Source: a virus | Virus record (IMG/VR): IMGVR_UViG_3300046167_000070 | Location: 1-38,214 of that record | Reading direction: 5' to 3' (one strand) | Length of the DNA stretch: 38,214 nt | Shown: positions 7,930-15,134 of the stretch, in pieces | How the letters are laid out: each line of letters starts with the position of its first letter | Numbering within the stretch: position 1 is the first letter of the stretch | The notes under the pieces: generated by a model | Database searches by the model: none | What the model saw: the letters and a program-made list of their open reading frames with translations, nothing else | What the model was told of the DNA's origin: nothing | Made by a program: the position numbers and the translations under genes

Positions 7930-8374
7930 TCCAAAGACAGGTAAACCTTTTTTCTATAAGGATAATCCAGAAGCAGTACGTAAACGTGATGCTAATAGAA
8001 TGTATGTTAATGGTAAAGAAGTTTCCAAGAAGCACCCACTACATAAAGCTGGTAGGTATAAATCTTGGGATGACGTACACAGTCATAACTTAATTAACAC
8101 TGTTAAAGAAGGTAGTGTTTATATCATTACTAATAGTGCTTGGCCTGAGTGGGTAAAGATAGGCATGGCTCTTGATGCAGAAGATAGACTAAACGGTTAT
8201 CAGACTAGTAGTCCAATGCGTGATTACAAGCTGATGTATTCTGTATCTACTAATGACAGACGTAAGACTGAGGCTGCTGCACACAAGGCTGCTGAGAAGA
8301 TAGCTGAACGTAGGGGTGAATGGTTTAAGATGTCTGTTGGTCAGGCAAAGGAGTGTATCCAGAATGGACTTTGA
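7814..8374 (+). CDS. GIY-YIG / T5orf172-type putative nuclease
   Basis: The 186-residue ORF overlaps the polymerase 3' end by 116 bases; AAGGG precedes ATG 7814, and GTG 7889 is an alternative start. Residues 100-118 (GSVYIITN to VKIG) match the GIY...YIG core of T5orf172/MUG113-type domains. An Arg follows in DRL, then a conserved Glu in KTEAAAHKAAEKI, then GEWFKM. The upstream part (about 38-90) is basic, perhaps DNA-binding. Such genes beside phage polymerases are often free-standing homing endonucleases, but no intron or target site is demonstrable here. Confidence 0.75.
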   Translation: MRQGELFLSVCGTLKDTSTSDVDSTVSTSTEATGQTPTNPKTGKPFFYKDNPEAVRKRDANRMYVNGKEVSKKHPLHKAGRYKSWDDVHSHNLINTVKEGSVYIITNSAWPEWVKIGMALDAEDRLNGYQTSSPMRDYKLMYSVSTNDRRKTEAAAHKAAEKIAERRGEWFKMSVGQAKECIQNGL

Positions 8375-8546
8375 TTTTGTATGGAAGCTAATACTAACCT
8401 GCTCGTTTATGAGTGTAAGTATTTGTCTAAGCATTAAGTGGATTGTTGAGGCATACCTAGACTACATTCAGGTACAGACAGGGCTACATATCCTAAGGAA
8501 ACATGAAAGAAAAGAGGAGATAGATGATGACCCTACTGCTTATTGA
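8364..8546 (+). CDS. Small single-pass membrane protein
   Basis: I chose ATG 8364, which lies just before the stop of the GIY-YIG gene. The 60-residue product has one hydrophobic segment (about residues 7-27) followed by a charged C-terminus rich in Lys, Arg, Glu and Asp. Its last 23 bases overlap the exonuclease gene. No family is recognised and its role is unknown. Confidence 0.5.
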   Translation: MDFDFVWKLILTCSFMSVSICLSIKWIVEAYLDYIQVQTGLHILRKHERKEEIDDDPTAY

Positions 8547-9252
8547 TGGTGACATCATAGCTTACAAGGCTGCTGCATCTGCTGAGACACCCATCAATTG
8601 GGGTGATGGTCTGTGGTCACTACATGCCTTTGAGCCTGATGTTGAGGCACGACTAGAGGATCAGATACACAAGTTAATGGATGCTCCTGCTCAGGATTGT
8701 ATCATTACACTAAGTGATAAGGCTAACTTCCGTAAGAATGTAGCACCCTACTACAAGGCTAATCGTAAGGATACACGTAAGCCTATGCTACTTGGCTGGG
8801 CTAGGGAATATCTTACATCTAAATACAATACAATAATGTACAGGAACTTGGAGGCTGATGATGTTCTTGGAATACTGGCTACTAAAAATCCAGATACTAT
8901 TATCTGGTCTGAAGACAAAGACCTACTCACTATACCAGCAAAGCATTGGATTAACGGTGAACTGGCTACAATCACTGAAGAAGAAGCTAACTACAATTTC
9001 CTTTTCCAAACTCTGGTTGGGGACAGTACAGATAACTACAGCGGCTGTCCAACTGTTGGCCCCAAGACTGCTAATAAACTTTTATCATCTGGTTGTACGT
9101 GGGATACGGTGGTTGCTGCGTTTAAGAGTAAAGGTTTATCTGAAGACGTAGCACTAGAGAACGCAAGGCTAGCACGTATCCTACGTGATGGTGAGTACAA
9201 CACAGAGACAGGAGAAGTAAAGCTATGGCAACCACCTTTGGCATCCCTCTAG
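8524..9252 (+). CDS. 5'-3' exonuclease, T7 gp6-like
   Basis: The 242-residue protein (T7 gp6: 300) shows the FEN/5'-nuclease metal-binding pattern: LLLIDGDIIAYK at the N-terminus, YYKANRKDTRKP, NLEADDVLG and SEDKDLLTIP, and then VGDSTDNYSGCPTVGPKTA (helix-hairpin-helix region). The end (ARILRDGEYN...VKLWQP) matches T7 ARILRFNEYN...IYLWRP. In T7 this enzyme removes primers and degrades host DNA. ATG 8524 or 8527 may be used, with GAGGAG upstream. Confidence 0.92.
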   Translation: MMTLLLIDGDIIAYKAAASAETPINWGDGLWSLHAFEPDVEARLEDQIHKLMDAPAQDCIITLSDKANFRKNVAPYYKANRKDTRKPMLLGWAREYLTSKYNTIMYRNLEADDVLGILATKNPDTIIWSEDKDLLTIPAKHWINGELATITEEEANYNFLFQTLVGDSTDNYSGCPTVGPKTANKLLSSGCTWDTVVAAFKSKGLSEDVALENARLARILRDGEYNTETGEVKLWQPPLASL

Positions 9253-9539
9253 GGCATGAAGAATACATGAAAGCTAAAGCAGCAGAGTTAGATAATAAAG
9301 ATAGAGACATGGTAAACAGTCCTGCTCACTATGCAGAGGGTGAGATCGAAACCATTGATTACATAGTAGATGTACTAGGTGAGTATGAAGCTATTAGTTA
9401 CTGTCATGGTAATCTTCTCAAGTATACAGGTTCACGCTTGTGGAAGAAGGGTAATCCTATTGAAGACGCTGAGAAAGCTGCATGGTATCTGGATAAGATG
9501 ATTGAACTAATGAAGAAAACTAAAGGAGTGAACTGGTAA
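9225..9539 (+). CDS. DUF3310 protein (T7 gp1.7 C-terminal-like)
   Basis: The 104-residue protein contains the DUF3310 signature: VNSPAHYAEGEIETIDYI, then YCHGNLLKYTGSRLWKKG and EDAEKAAWYLDKMI. The same domain occurs in T7 gp1.7, described as a nucleotide kinase, and in many unrelated phages. GGAGAAG precedes ATG 9225, which overlaps the exonuclease 3' end by 28 bases. Its neighbours MazG and RNR make a nucleotide-pool role likely, but no nucleotide-binding motif is visible in this short protein. Confidence 0.85.
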   Translation: MATTFGIPLGHEEYMKAKAAELDNKDRDMVNSPAHYAEGEIETIDYIVDVLGEYEAISYCHGNLLKYTGSRLWKKGNPIEDAEKAAWYLDKMIELMKKTKGVNW

Positions 9540-9862
9540 TGATGAACTTCTATGAGTACCAGATAGGTGCGTTAAAGACAGCCGTGTACCCTAAGAAGTA
9601 TGCTGTATCCTATGCAGCCTTAGGTCTTGCTGAAGAGGCAGGTGAGGTAGCAGGTAAGATTGCTAAGATGATGCGTGATGAGATACCAATGCAGGATCAG
9701 AAGCAAGCTATTGCAGCAGAGATGGGTGACGTACTATGGATGCTGGCTGCACTAGCACATGACTGTGGCCTGTCGTTGCAAACTATTGCAGAGATGAACA
9801 TAGAGAAACTAAAGAAACGGCAGCAAAATAATACACTACATGGAGAGGGTGACAACCGATGA
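9539..9862 (+). CDS. MazG-like nucleotide pyrophosphohydrolase
   Basis: The 107-residue all-helical protein has the MazG metal-binding pattern: AEEAGEVAGK (E32, E33, E36) and, after a loop, EMGDVLWML (E61, D64). The family hydrolyses nucleoside triphosphates to monophosphates and pyrophosphate; in marine phages it is proposed to adjust nucleotide or (p)ppGpp pools. The gene starts in a TAATG overlap with DUF3310 and ends in an ATGA overlap with RNR, so the three form one translationally coupled unit. Confidence 0.88.
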   Translation: MMNFYEYQIGALKTAVYPKKYAVSYAALGLAEEAGEVAGKIAKMMRDEIPMQDQKQAIAAEMGDVLWMLAALAHDCGLSLQTIAEMNIEKLKKRQQNNTLHGEGDNR

Positions 9863-11757
9863 GAAGCAATTATCTACCAACAGACTACCAGACTTTCATT
9901 GCTACTAGTCGGTATGCACGATGGCTTGAGGAAGAAAATAGGCGAGAGACATGGCCTGAGACAGTGCAGCGATACATCAACTACATTGCTACTACTGGTC
10001 TACCAGCTAAAGACTTAGAAGAGATTGAAGAAGCTATCATCAGCCTTGAGGTCATGCCTTCTATGAGGGCGTTGATGACAGCAGGTGTAGCAGCAGACCG
10101 TGACAACACCTGCATCTACAACTGTAGCTACTTACCAGTAGATCACATCCGTGCCTTTGATGAGGCTATGTTTATCCTACTGTGTGGTACAGGTGTAGGC
10201 TTCTCAGTAGAGCGTCAGTCTATTGCAAAACTACCTGAAGTACCTGATGCACTAGACATGAGTGATGATGTCATTGCAGTTAAGGACAGCAAGGAAGGCT
10301 GGGCTAGGGCTTTGCATAAGCTACTGTCACACCTCTACTCAGGTGACATCCCTAAGTGGGACTTGTCTGCTATCCGTCCAGCAGGTGCTAGGCTCAAGAC
10401 CTTTGGTGGTAGAGCTAGTGGGCCTGAGCCTCTTGATGACTTGTTCAAGTTTGTTGTGGCTAAGTTCAAGGGTGCAGCAGGACGTAAGCTAACTAGCATT
10501 GAGTGCCACGACATCATGTGTAAGATTGGTGAGGTAGTAGTAGTTGGTGGTGTACGTAGATCAGCAATGATTAGCCTGTCTAACCTTAGTGATGGACGTA
10601 TGGCACATGCCAAGTCTGGTAGCTGGTGGGAGAACGAGGGTCAACGTGCGTTGGCTAACAACTCTGTAGCCTACACAGACAAGCCTGACATGGAAGGGTT
10701 TATGCGTGAGTGGTTATCCCTAGTAGAGTCTAAGTCTGGTGAGCGTGGTATTTTCTCTCGTATAGCAGCCGACAAGCACGTAGAAATGAATGGACGTAGA
10801 GAGACAGGACATGAGTGGGGAACCAACCCTTGTTCTGAGATTATCTTGAGGCCATATCAATTCTGTAATCTAACAGAGGTTGTTGTTAGGCAGGGTGATG
10901 ACTTAGAAAACTTACGCCGTAAGGTTCGACTGGCTACCATCCTTGGTACAGCACAGTCTACCTTTACTAAGATGCCATACTTGCGTAAGATTTGGCAGAA
11001 AAATACAGAAGAAGAACGTCTGCTTGGTGTATCACTAACAGGTATCATGGATAACTACTTACTATCTAAGACTGTTGATAGTAAAAAATGGTTGAAAGAG
11101 TTGAAGGCACAGGCCATTGATGTCAACCGTATCTATGCTGACAAGCTTGGAGTACCTGCTTCTGCTGCTATCACCTGTGTTAAACCATCTGGTACTGTGT
11201 CGCAGCTAACTGATACTGCTTCTGGTATTCATGCAAGGCATAGTGAGTACTACATTCGTACTGTGCGGGGTGACAACAAAGACCCACTAACACAGTTTAT
11301 GAAGGACAGTGGTATCCCTGCTGAACCATGCGTTATGAAGCCAGACTCTACTACAGTGTTCAGCTTCCCTACCAAGTCACCGTCAGGTGCTGTCACTCGT
11401 AACGATATGACTGCGCTACAGCAGTTAGAACTATGGAAAAACTACGCACTACACTGGTGTGAACACAAACCATCTGTGACTATCACAGTCAAGGATGCAG
11501 AGTGGATGGCAGTGGGTGCATGGGTCTACGAGAACTTTGACATATGTTCAGGTATCTCATTCCTACCCCACAGTGACCACAGTTACGCACAGGCTCCCTA
11601 TCAAGAGATTGACAAGGAACAGTACAAAGAACTTAAGAAGCAGATGCCTGAGTCTATTGACTGGGCTGCTCTATCCCTGTATGAGAAGGAAGATACTACA
11701 TCTGGTAGTCAGACACTAGCCTGTACAGCAGGTGCATGTGAGTTGGTAGATATCTAA
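9859..11757 (+). CDS. Class II (B12-dependent) ribonucleoside-triphosphate reductase
   Basis: The 632-residue single-chain protein matches monomeric adenosylcobalamin-dependent reductases of the Lactobacillus leichmannii type. Visible landmarks are CIYNCSYLPVD and CGTGVGFSVE in the N-terminal third, GGVRRSAMISL, the active-site loop NPCSEI, CVKPSGTVSQL, and the C-terminal redox pair C622-x4-C627 in ACTAGACELVDI. It reduces NTPs to dNTPs for phage DNA synthesis without oxygen dependence. It needs cobalamin from the host or medium. No NrdA/NrdB pair is present. The stop is followed at once by the promoter-like site at 11753. Confidence 0.93.
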   Translation: MRSNYLPTDYQTFIATSRYARWLEEENRRETWPETVQRYINYIATTGLPAKDLEEIEEAIISLEVMPSMRALMTAGVAADRDNTCIYNCSYLPVDHIRAFDEAMFILLCGTGVGFSVERQSIAKLPEVPDALDMSDDVIAVKDSKEGWARALHKLLSHLYSGDIPKWDLSAIRPAGARLKTFGGRASGPEPLDDLFKFVVAKFKGAAGRKLTSIECHDIMCKIGEVVVVGGVRRSAMISLSNLSDGRMAHAKSGSWWENEGQRALANNSVAYTDKPDMEGFMREWLSLVESKSGERGIFSRIAADKHVEMNGRRETGHEWGTNPCSEIILRPYQFCNLTEVVVRQGDDLENLRRKVRLATILGTAQSTFTKMPYLRKIWQKNTEEERLLGVSLTGIMDNYLLSKTVDSKKWLKELKAQAIDVNRIYADKLGVPASAAITCVKPSGTVSQLTDTASGIHARHSEYYIRTVRGDNKDPLTQFMKDSGIPAEPCVMKPDSTTVFSFPTKSPSGAVTRNDMTALQQLELWKNYALHWCEHKPSVTITVKDAEWMAVGAWVYENFDICSGISFLPHSDHSYAQAPYQEIDKEQYKELKKQMPESIDWAALSLYEKEDTTSGSQTLACTAGACELVDI

Positions 11758-11770
11758 AGTACCCCTATTA
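11753..11770 (+). promoter_or_regulatory. Candidate phage RNAP promoter before structural genes
   Basis: TCTAAAGTACCCCTATTA overlaps the RNR stop codon and precedes the assembly genes. It matches the site at 3328 at 16 of 18 positions. It sits where T7 has a promoter before gene 6.5/7, so it may start late transcription. Confidence 0.65.
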
Positions 11771-11785
11771 GCGAAAGTTTGATAA

Positions 11786-11968
11786 ATGAAAGTATTAGGT
11801 AATGATTTCAACATCACTGACGGACTATTAAATACGTTATTAGAACTGTATCCAAACAAACTTCCGCATAATCAAATTACCCCTGAGGAGCTTGGGTTCC
11901 TTAGGGGGCAACAGTCCGTGATACAGAAACTAGTTGAATTACAAAACCAAGATTATGAGGAATTTTAG
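11786..11968 (+). CDS. Hypothetical protein
   Basis: This 60-residue protein is the first ORF after the promoter-like site. It has no clear Shine-Dalgarno, but AT-rich sequence lies upstream of the ATG. The product is predicted to be helical (NITDGLLNTLLELYPNKLP, then ITPEELGFLRGQQSVIQKL), with no membrane segment. Similar short acidic-amphipathic ORFs precede the virion genes in related phages, but I cannot assign a function. Confidence 0.65.
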   Translation: MKVLGNDFNITDGLLNTLLELYPNKLPHNQITPEELGFLRGQQSVIQKLVELQNQDYEEF

Positions 11969-11970
11969 AT

Positions 11971-12195
11971 ATGGGTGGAATGTTCAGACCTAAAATGCCA
12001 GCACCCCCACCACAGGTAGCACGTCCAGTTACAGCAGTACAGAAGACACCTGACTTGGAGATGGCTGACGAAGAAACCCCAGCAATGGGTATTAAGAAGA
12101 AGCAAAAGGGTAAGAAACAACTAAAAGTTACAACTGATACATCCTTACAAACAGGTAGTACTGGTTCAGGATTACAGATAGGGCAGGGATCATAA
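11971..12195 (+). CDS. Small Pro/Lys-rich protein with gp7.3-like C-terminus
   Basis: The 74-residue protein opens with MGGMFRPKMPAPPP and carries a basic stretch KKKQKGKKQLKV, followed by a Ser/Gly-rich end finishing in GSGLQIGQGS. The end resembles that of the next gene and of T7 gp7.3 (GKKxL...GGGxxI). GAGG precedes the ATG. It is probably a minor virion or tail-assembly protein; this rests on position and composition. Confidence 0.6.
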   Translation: MGGMFRPKMPAPPPQVARPVTAVQKTPDLEMADEETPAMGIKKKQKGKKQLKVTTDTSLQTGSTGSGLQIGQGS

Positions 12196-12196
12196 C

Positions 12197-12508
12197 ATGG
12201 GTGCTGTAAAAAAACCAATTAAAAAAATTGCACGTGCTGTAAAGAAGCAAGTTAAGAAAGCAAGTTATGCTGTACAGGGTGGTAAAGCAAAAGCACGTGG
12301 TACACCTAGTAAACCTGCTTCAGTTACTGCTGCACCATCTACAGCCGCAGCTAAACAACAAGAAGAAGAAGTAGCGACTACAGTAGAAACAGGTGCAGGT
12401 GTACAACGCCGCAGACGTAGGGGCAAGAAGGCTCTCGTTTTAGGTCAGGGTTCAGCACAGGTAGCTGGTGCTTCTGGTGGTACTGGTTTAAATATACCTA
12501 AGACTTAA
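12197..12508 (+). CDS. gp7.3-like tail assembly/virion protein
   Basis: The 103-residue protein has a basic N-terminus (MGAVKKPIKKIARAVKKQVK), an Ala/Thr/Glu linker, and RRRRRGKKALVLGQGSAQ ending in GGTGLNI. This mirrors T7 gp7.3 (99 aa: MGKKVKKAVKKVTKSVKK, GGKKSLSV, GGGINI) in length, layout and position before the portal gene. T7 gp7.3 is a virion protein needed for tail assembly and adsorption. AGGG lies upstream of the ATG. Confidence 0.75.
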   Translation: MGAVKKPIKKIARAVKKQVKKASYAVQGGKAKARGTPSKPASVTAAPSTAAAKQQEEEVATTVETGAGVQRRRRRGKKALVLGQGSAQVAGASGGTGLNIPKT

Positions 12509-12539
12509 GATCACAAGTGTTGATTATGAGGTACAATAA

Positions 12540-13868
12540 ATGGAACAAGATGTAGGTACAGTAGCTAAACGCTACAGCCAACTAAATGGAGAGAGAGATA
12601 CTTTCCTAGAAAGAGGCCGTGAGGCGGCGAGGCTTACTATTCCTACTCTTTTGCCTGAAGAGGGTCATAGTAGTTCATCTATCTATGCGACACCATATCA
12701 GGGCATTGGAGCGAGGGGTGTAAACAACCTTGCATCTAAGCTTCTTCTCGCCCTACTACCACCTAACAGTCCATTCTTCAGGCTGACTATTGATGACTTT
12801 GATCTACAACAGATCGCAGGTGATAACCGTGGTCAGGTAGAAGAAGGTCTAGCACGTATTGAACGTGCGGCAATGCAAGAGATTGAAGGTAAGTCAATTC
12901 GTGTACCCACCTTTGAGGCACTAAAGCTGCTTATCGTTACTGGTAATGCGCTGGTATATATGCCAAAGGAAGGCGGGATGAAAGTATTTAGACCAGACCG
13001 TTATGTTGTTAAGCGTGACGCAATGGGCAAGGTACTAGAAATTATTACCAAAGAGACTATGGCTCCTCAGACACTACCTGATGAGGTACGTGAACAACTA
13101 CCACCATCAGAAACACCAGTTAAGAGCCATGATCTATATACAAGAGTGACTCGCACACCCAAAGGCTTTGAGGTTATCCAAGAAGTATCTGGGATATTGC
13201 TTGAGTCTACTAAGGGTATGTTTAAGGAAGATCAAAACCCCTTCATCCCACTACGGTTTATTCGTATTGATGGTGAGGACTATGGGCGTGGCTTCATTGA
13301 GGAATACATTGGTGACCTACGCAGCCTAGAAGCTTTGACTAAAGCTATCGTACAGGGCAGCGCAGCCTCAGCAAAGGTATTGTTCCTTGTACGTCCTAAC
13401 GGTACTACAAAGACTAAAGACCTTTCTGCTGCACCTAACGGTGCGTTCCTACAGGGTGACAGTAATGATGTGTCTACCCTACAGGTACAGAAGGGTGGTG
13501 ACTTCCGTGTAGCCCTTGAGACTATGCAGATGATTAACGACAGACTTGGTGCTGCCTTCCTACTTAACTCCTCTGTACAACGAGCAGCAGAGCGTGTTAC
13601 AGCAGAAGAAGTACGCTTCATGGCGCAGGAACTAGAGACAGCCCTTGGTGGTGTATACTCTATTCTGTCTCAGGAGTTCCAGCTACCCTTGATTAATCTA
13701 CTTCTTAACTTGCTTCAGAAGCAGGGTAAGATGCCTAAGATGCCTAAGGATAGTGTCAAGCCTACAGTAGTAACAGGTATTGAAGGCACTAGGCCGTGGG
13801 CAAGACTTGAACAAACTAGCTTCATTCTTACAGTATCTTCAGCCACTAGGCCCAGAAGTTATTGCTAA
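12540..13868 (+). CDS. Portal (head-tail connector), T7 gp8-like, main part
   Basis: The ORF encodes 442 residues, of which about the first 414 match T7 portal: RYSQLNGERDTFLERGREAA, TPYQGIGARGVNNLASKLL, EDYGRGFIEEYIGDLRSLE and RVTAEEVRFMAQELE. The portal dodecamer forms the DNA entry vertex and binds terminase and tail. The frame breaks at 13785-13786: dropping one G of the GG doublet gives TGIEALGRGQDLNKL, the expected gp8 sequence, and joins this ORF to the next. The last 28 residues here are therefore out-of-frame. GAGG precedes the ATG. Confidence 0.9.
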   Translation: MEQDVGTVAKRYSQLNGERDTFLERGREAARLTIPTLLPEEGHSSSSIYATPYQGIGARGVNNLASKLLLALLPPNSPFFRLTIDDFDLQQIAGDNRGQVEEGLARIERAAMQEIEGKSIRVPTFEALKLLIVTGNALVYMPKEGGMKVFRPDRYVVKRDAMGKVLEIITKETMAPQTLPDEVREQLPPSETPVKSHDLYTRVTRTPKGFEVIQEVSGILLESTKGMFKEDQNPFIPLRFIRIDGEDYGRGFIEEYIGDLRSLEALTKAIVQGSAASAKVLFLVRPNGTTKTKDLSAAPNGAFLQGDSNDVSTLQVQKGGDFRVALETMQMINDRLGAAFLLNSSVQRAAERVTAEEVRFMAQELETALGGVYSILSQEFQLPLINLLLNLLQKQGKMPKMPKDSVKPTVVTGIEGTRPWARLEQTSFILTVSSATRPRSYC

Positions 13869-14103
13869 TGAAATGAACCTAGGTGACTACATTGATAGAC
13901 TAGCTGCATCACTTGGTATTGATACCTCTGGACTTATTAAGTCAGAAGAACAGAAGGCTCAGGAACAGATGATGCAACAGCAAATGATGCAACAACAGAT
14001 GCTGGAACAGGCGGGGGCAGGTGCATTGCAGAAAGCAGCACCAGCAATTGCGGGAGCAGTTGACCCAGAACAAGTACAACAAGCTATGGAGCAAATGAGT
14101 TAA
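13780..14103 (+). CDS. Portal protein, C-terminal fragment (frame-broken)
   Basis: This frame continues the portal from base 13786 (ALGRGQDLNKLASFLQYL) through IDTSGLIKSEEQK, matching T7 gp8 IDTSGILLTEEQK, and then a Gln/Met-rich tail to the stop. The only upstream start is a TTG without a Shine-Dalgarno, so it is not an independent gene. With one base removed, the full portal would be 520 residues, close to T7's 536. The stop abuts the scaffold ATG (TAAATG). Confidence 0.8.
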   Translation: MKALGRGQDLNKLASFLQYLQPLGPEVIANEMNLGDYIDRLAASLGIDTSGLIKSEEQKAQEQMMQQQMMQQQMLEQAGAGALQKAAPAIAGAVDPEQVQQAMEQMS

Positions 14104-14862
14104 ATGGCTGAAACCGTAAACACTTATCAAGAACCTGCTGCTGAATCTCAGGAGCATGTAAACGAAATGTTAGCTAAGGTAGAGGGAACTCAACAAGACC
14201 CTGAACGTCCTGAGTGGCTACCTGAGAAATTCAAATCAGTTGAGGAAATGGCTAAAGCATACTCTGCATTAGAGGGTAAGCTAGGCCAGCCTCAGCAGGA
14301 AGAACAAGAAGAAGTTGATGAAGACGTAACAAACCAGAGTGCCTCTGAAGTATCAGAGGTTCTTGGTGCTAACGGCATTGACTTTGATGTACTACAGCAA
14401 GAGTACGCAGAACTAGGTGGACTGTCTGAGGATGCTTATGCAGCCTTGGAAGAAGCTGGGTTCCCTGAAGCTGTAGTAGATCAGTGGATTGCTGGGCAAG
14501 AAGCTATGTCCCAACAAGTACAATCTGAAATGCACTCCCTAGTAGGGGGTTCAGAACAGTATCAAGAACTAGTAGGCTGGGCAGCAGATGCTCTACCTGA
14601 CAATGAGATTGATGCTTTTAATGCAACAATGGAAACGCAAGACCCTAATATGATTAGGCTTGCTATTCAAGGTCTTAATGCACGGTATCGTTCTGAGGCT
14701 GCCCCTAACCTTATTGAAGGTAGCACAGGCGCAGTATCCACAGGCGGGAAGTTCTCTAGTAATGCAGAATTAACTGCTGCTATGGGTGACCCTAGATACG
14801 CTAAAGACCCCGCCTACAGGCAAGCAGTCGCTGATAAGTTGGCACGGTCTAGTCTGTTCTAA
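14104..14862 (+). CDS. Capsid assembly scaffold, T7 gp9-like
   Basis: The 252-residue acidic protein lies between portal and capsid as in T7. The N-terminus has RPEWLPEKFKSVEEMAKAYSALEGKLG, a motif common in podophage scaffolds (quoted here only as positions 36-62). The middle is Gln/Glu-rich, and the C-terminus is short and helical with the TAAMGDPRYAKDPAYRQ segment typical of gp9 proteins. It should guide procapsid assembly and leave before DNA packaging. The gene starts directly after the portal stop. Confidence 0.85.
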   Translation: MAETVNTYQEPAAESQEHVNEMLAKVEGTQQDPERPEWLPEKFKSVEEMAKAYSALEGKLGQPQQEEQEEVDEDVTNQSASEVSEVLGANGIDFDVLQQEYAELGGLSEDAYAALEEAGFPEAVVDQWIAGQEAMSQQVQSEMHSLVGGSEQYQELVGWAADALPDNEIDAFNATMETQDPNMIRLAIQGLNARYRSEAAPNLIEGSTGAVSTGGKFSSNAELTAAMGDPRYAKDPAYRQAVADKLARSSLF

Positions 14863-15134
14863 CATTGTTGCATGGGGTTGGGGGATATATTGCTTCCCCC
14901 TTCCTTCTAGTTACATTACGGTGTGCCTAGAAGGGATCACATCCCAAGACCTTACAGGAATGTGCAATCCGCACTGTAGGGTGTAGAAAGGATTGTTAAC
15001 TCTAACTAACACGAAGCTAAACATAACAAACGATTACCCCTGACCCCTTGCGAGGGACAATCTTGGAGAAAGGATGTAGTGTAATGCAGAGTGTATTTCA
15101 ACTCAACATTATACTCACTAAGGAGTAATTTAAA
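14863..15134 (+). other. 272-base structured leader before the capsid gene
   Basis: No conserved gene is visible here. The plus strand contains successive inverted repeats: GGGGGA/TCCCCC (14880-14885 with 14895-14900), CCTTCTAG/CTAGAAGG (14903-14910 with 14927-14934), GGGAT/ATCCC (14933-14937 with 14941-14945) and GTGC/GCAC (14962-14965 with 14971-14974). A 14-codon ORF (15084-15128) ends in the Shine-Dalgarno AAGGAG of the capsid gene. The region may be a structured 5' leader or processing site for capsid mRNA. None of the 18-bp promoter-like sites is present. Confidence 0.5.

Noticed and set aside
13785-13868. Programmed frameshift in the portal gene
   Set aside because: No slippery heptamer or downstream stem is visible, removing one base fits the homology exactly, and similar doublet breaks occur in unrelated genes.
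15108-15128. T7/T3 promoter-like ACTCACTAAGGAG just before the capsid gene
   Set aside because: The match is short, has gaps against T3 CTCACTAAAGGGAG, and its AAGGAG is the capsid Shine-Dalgarno. It does not resemble the three 18-bp sites that fit this phage's polymerase.
14863-15134. A tRNA or other cloverleaf RNA in the capsid leader
   Set aside because: Hairpins are present but no 7-bp acceptor stem, T-loop sequence or anticodon arm can be arranged.
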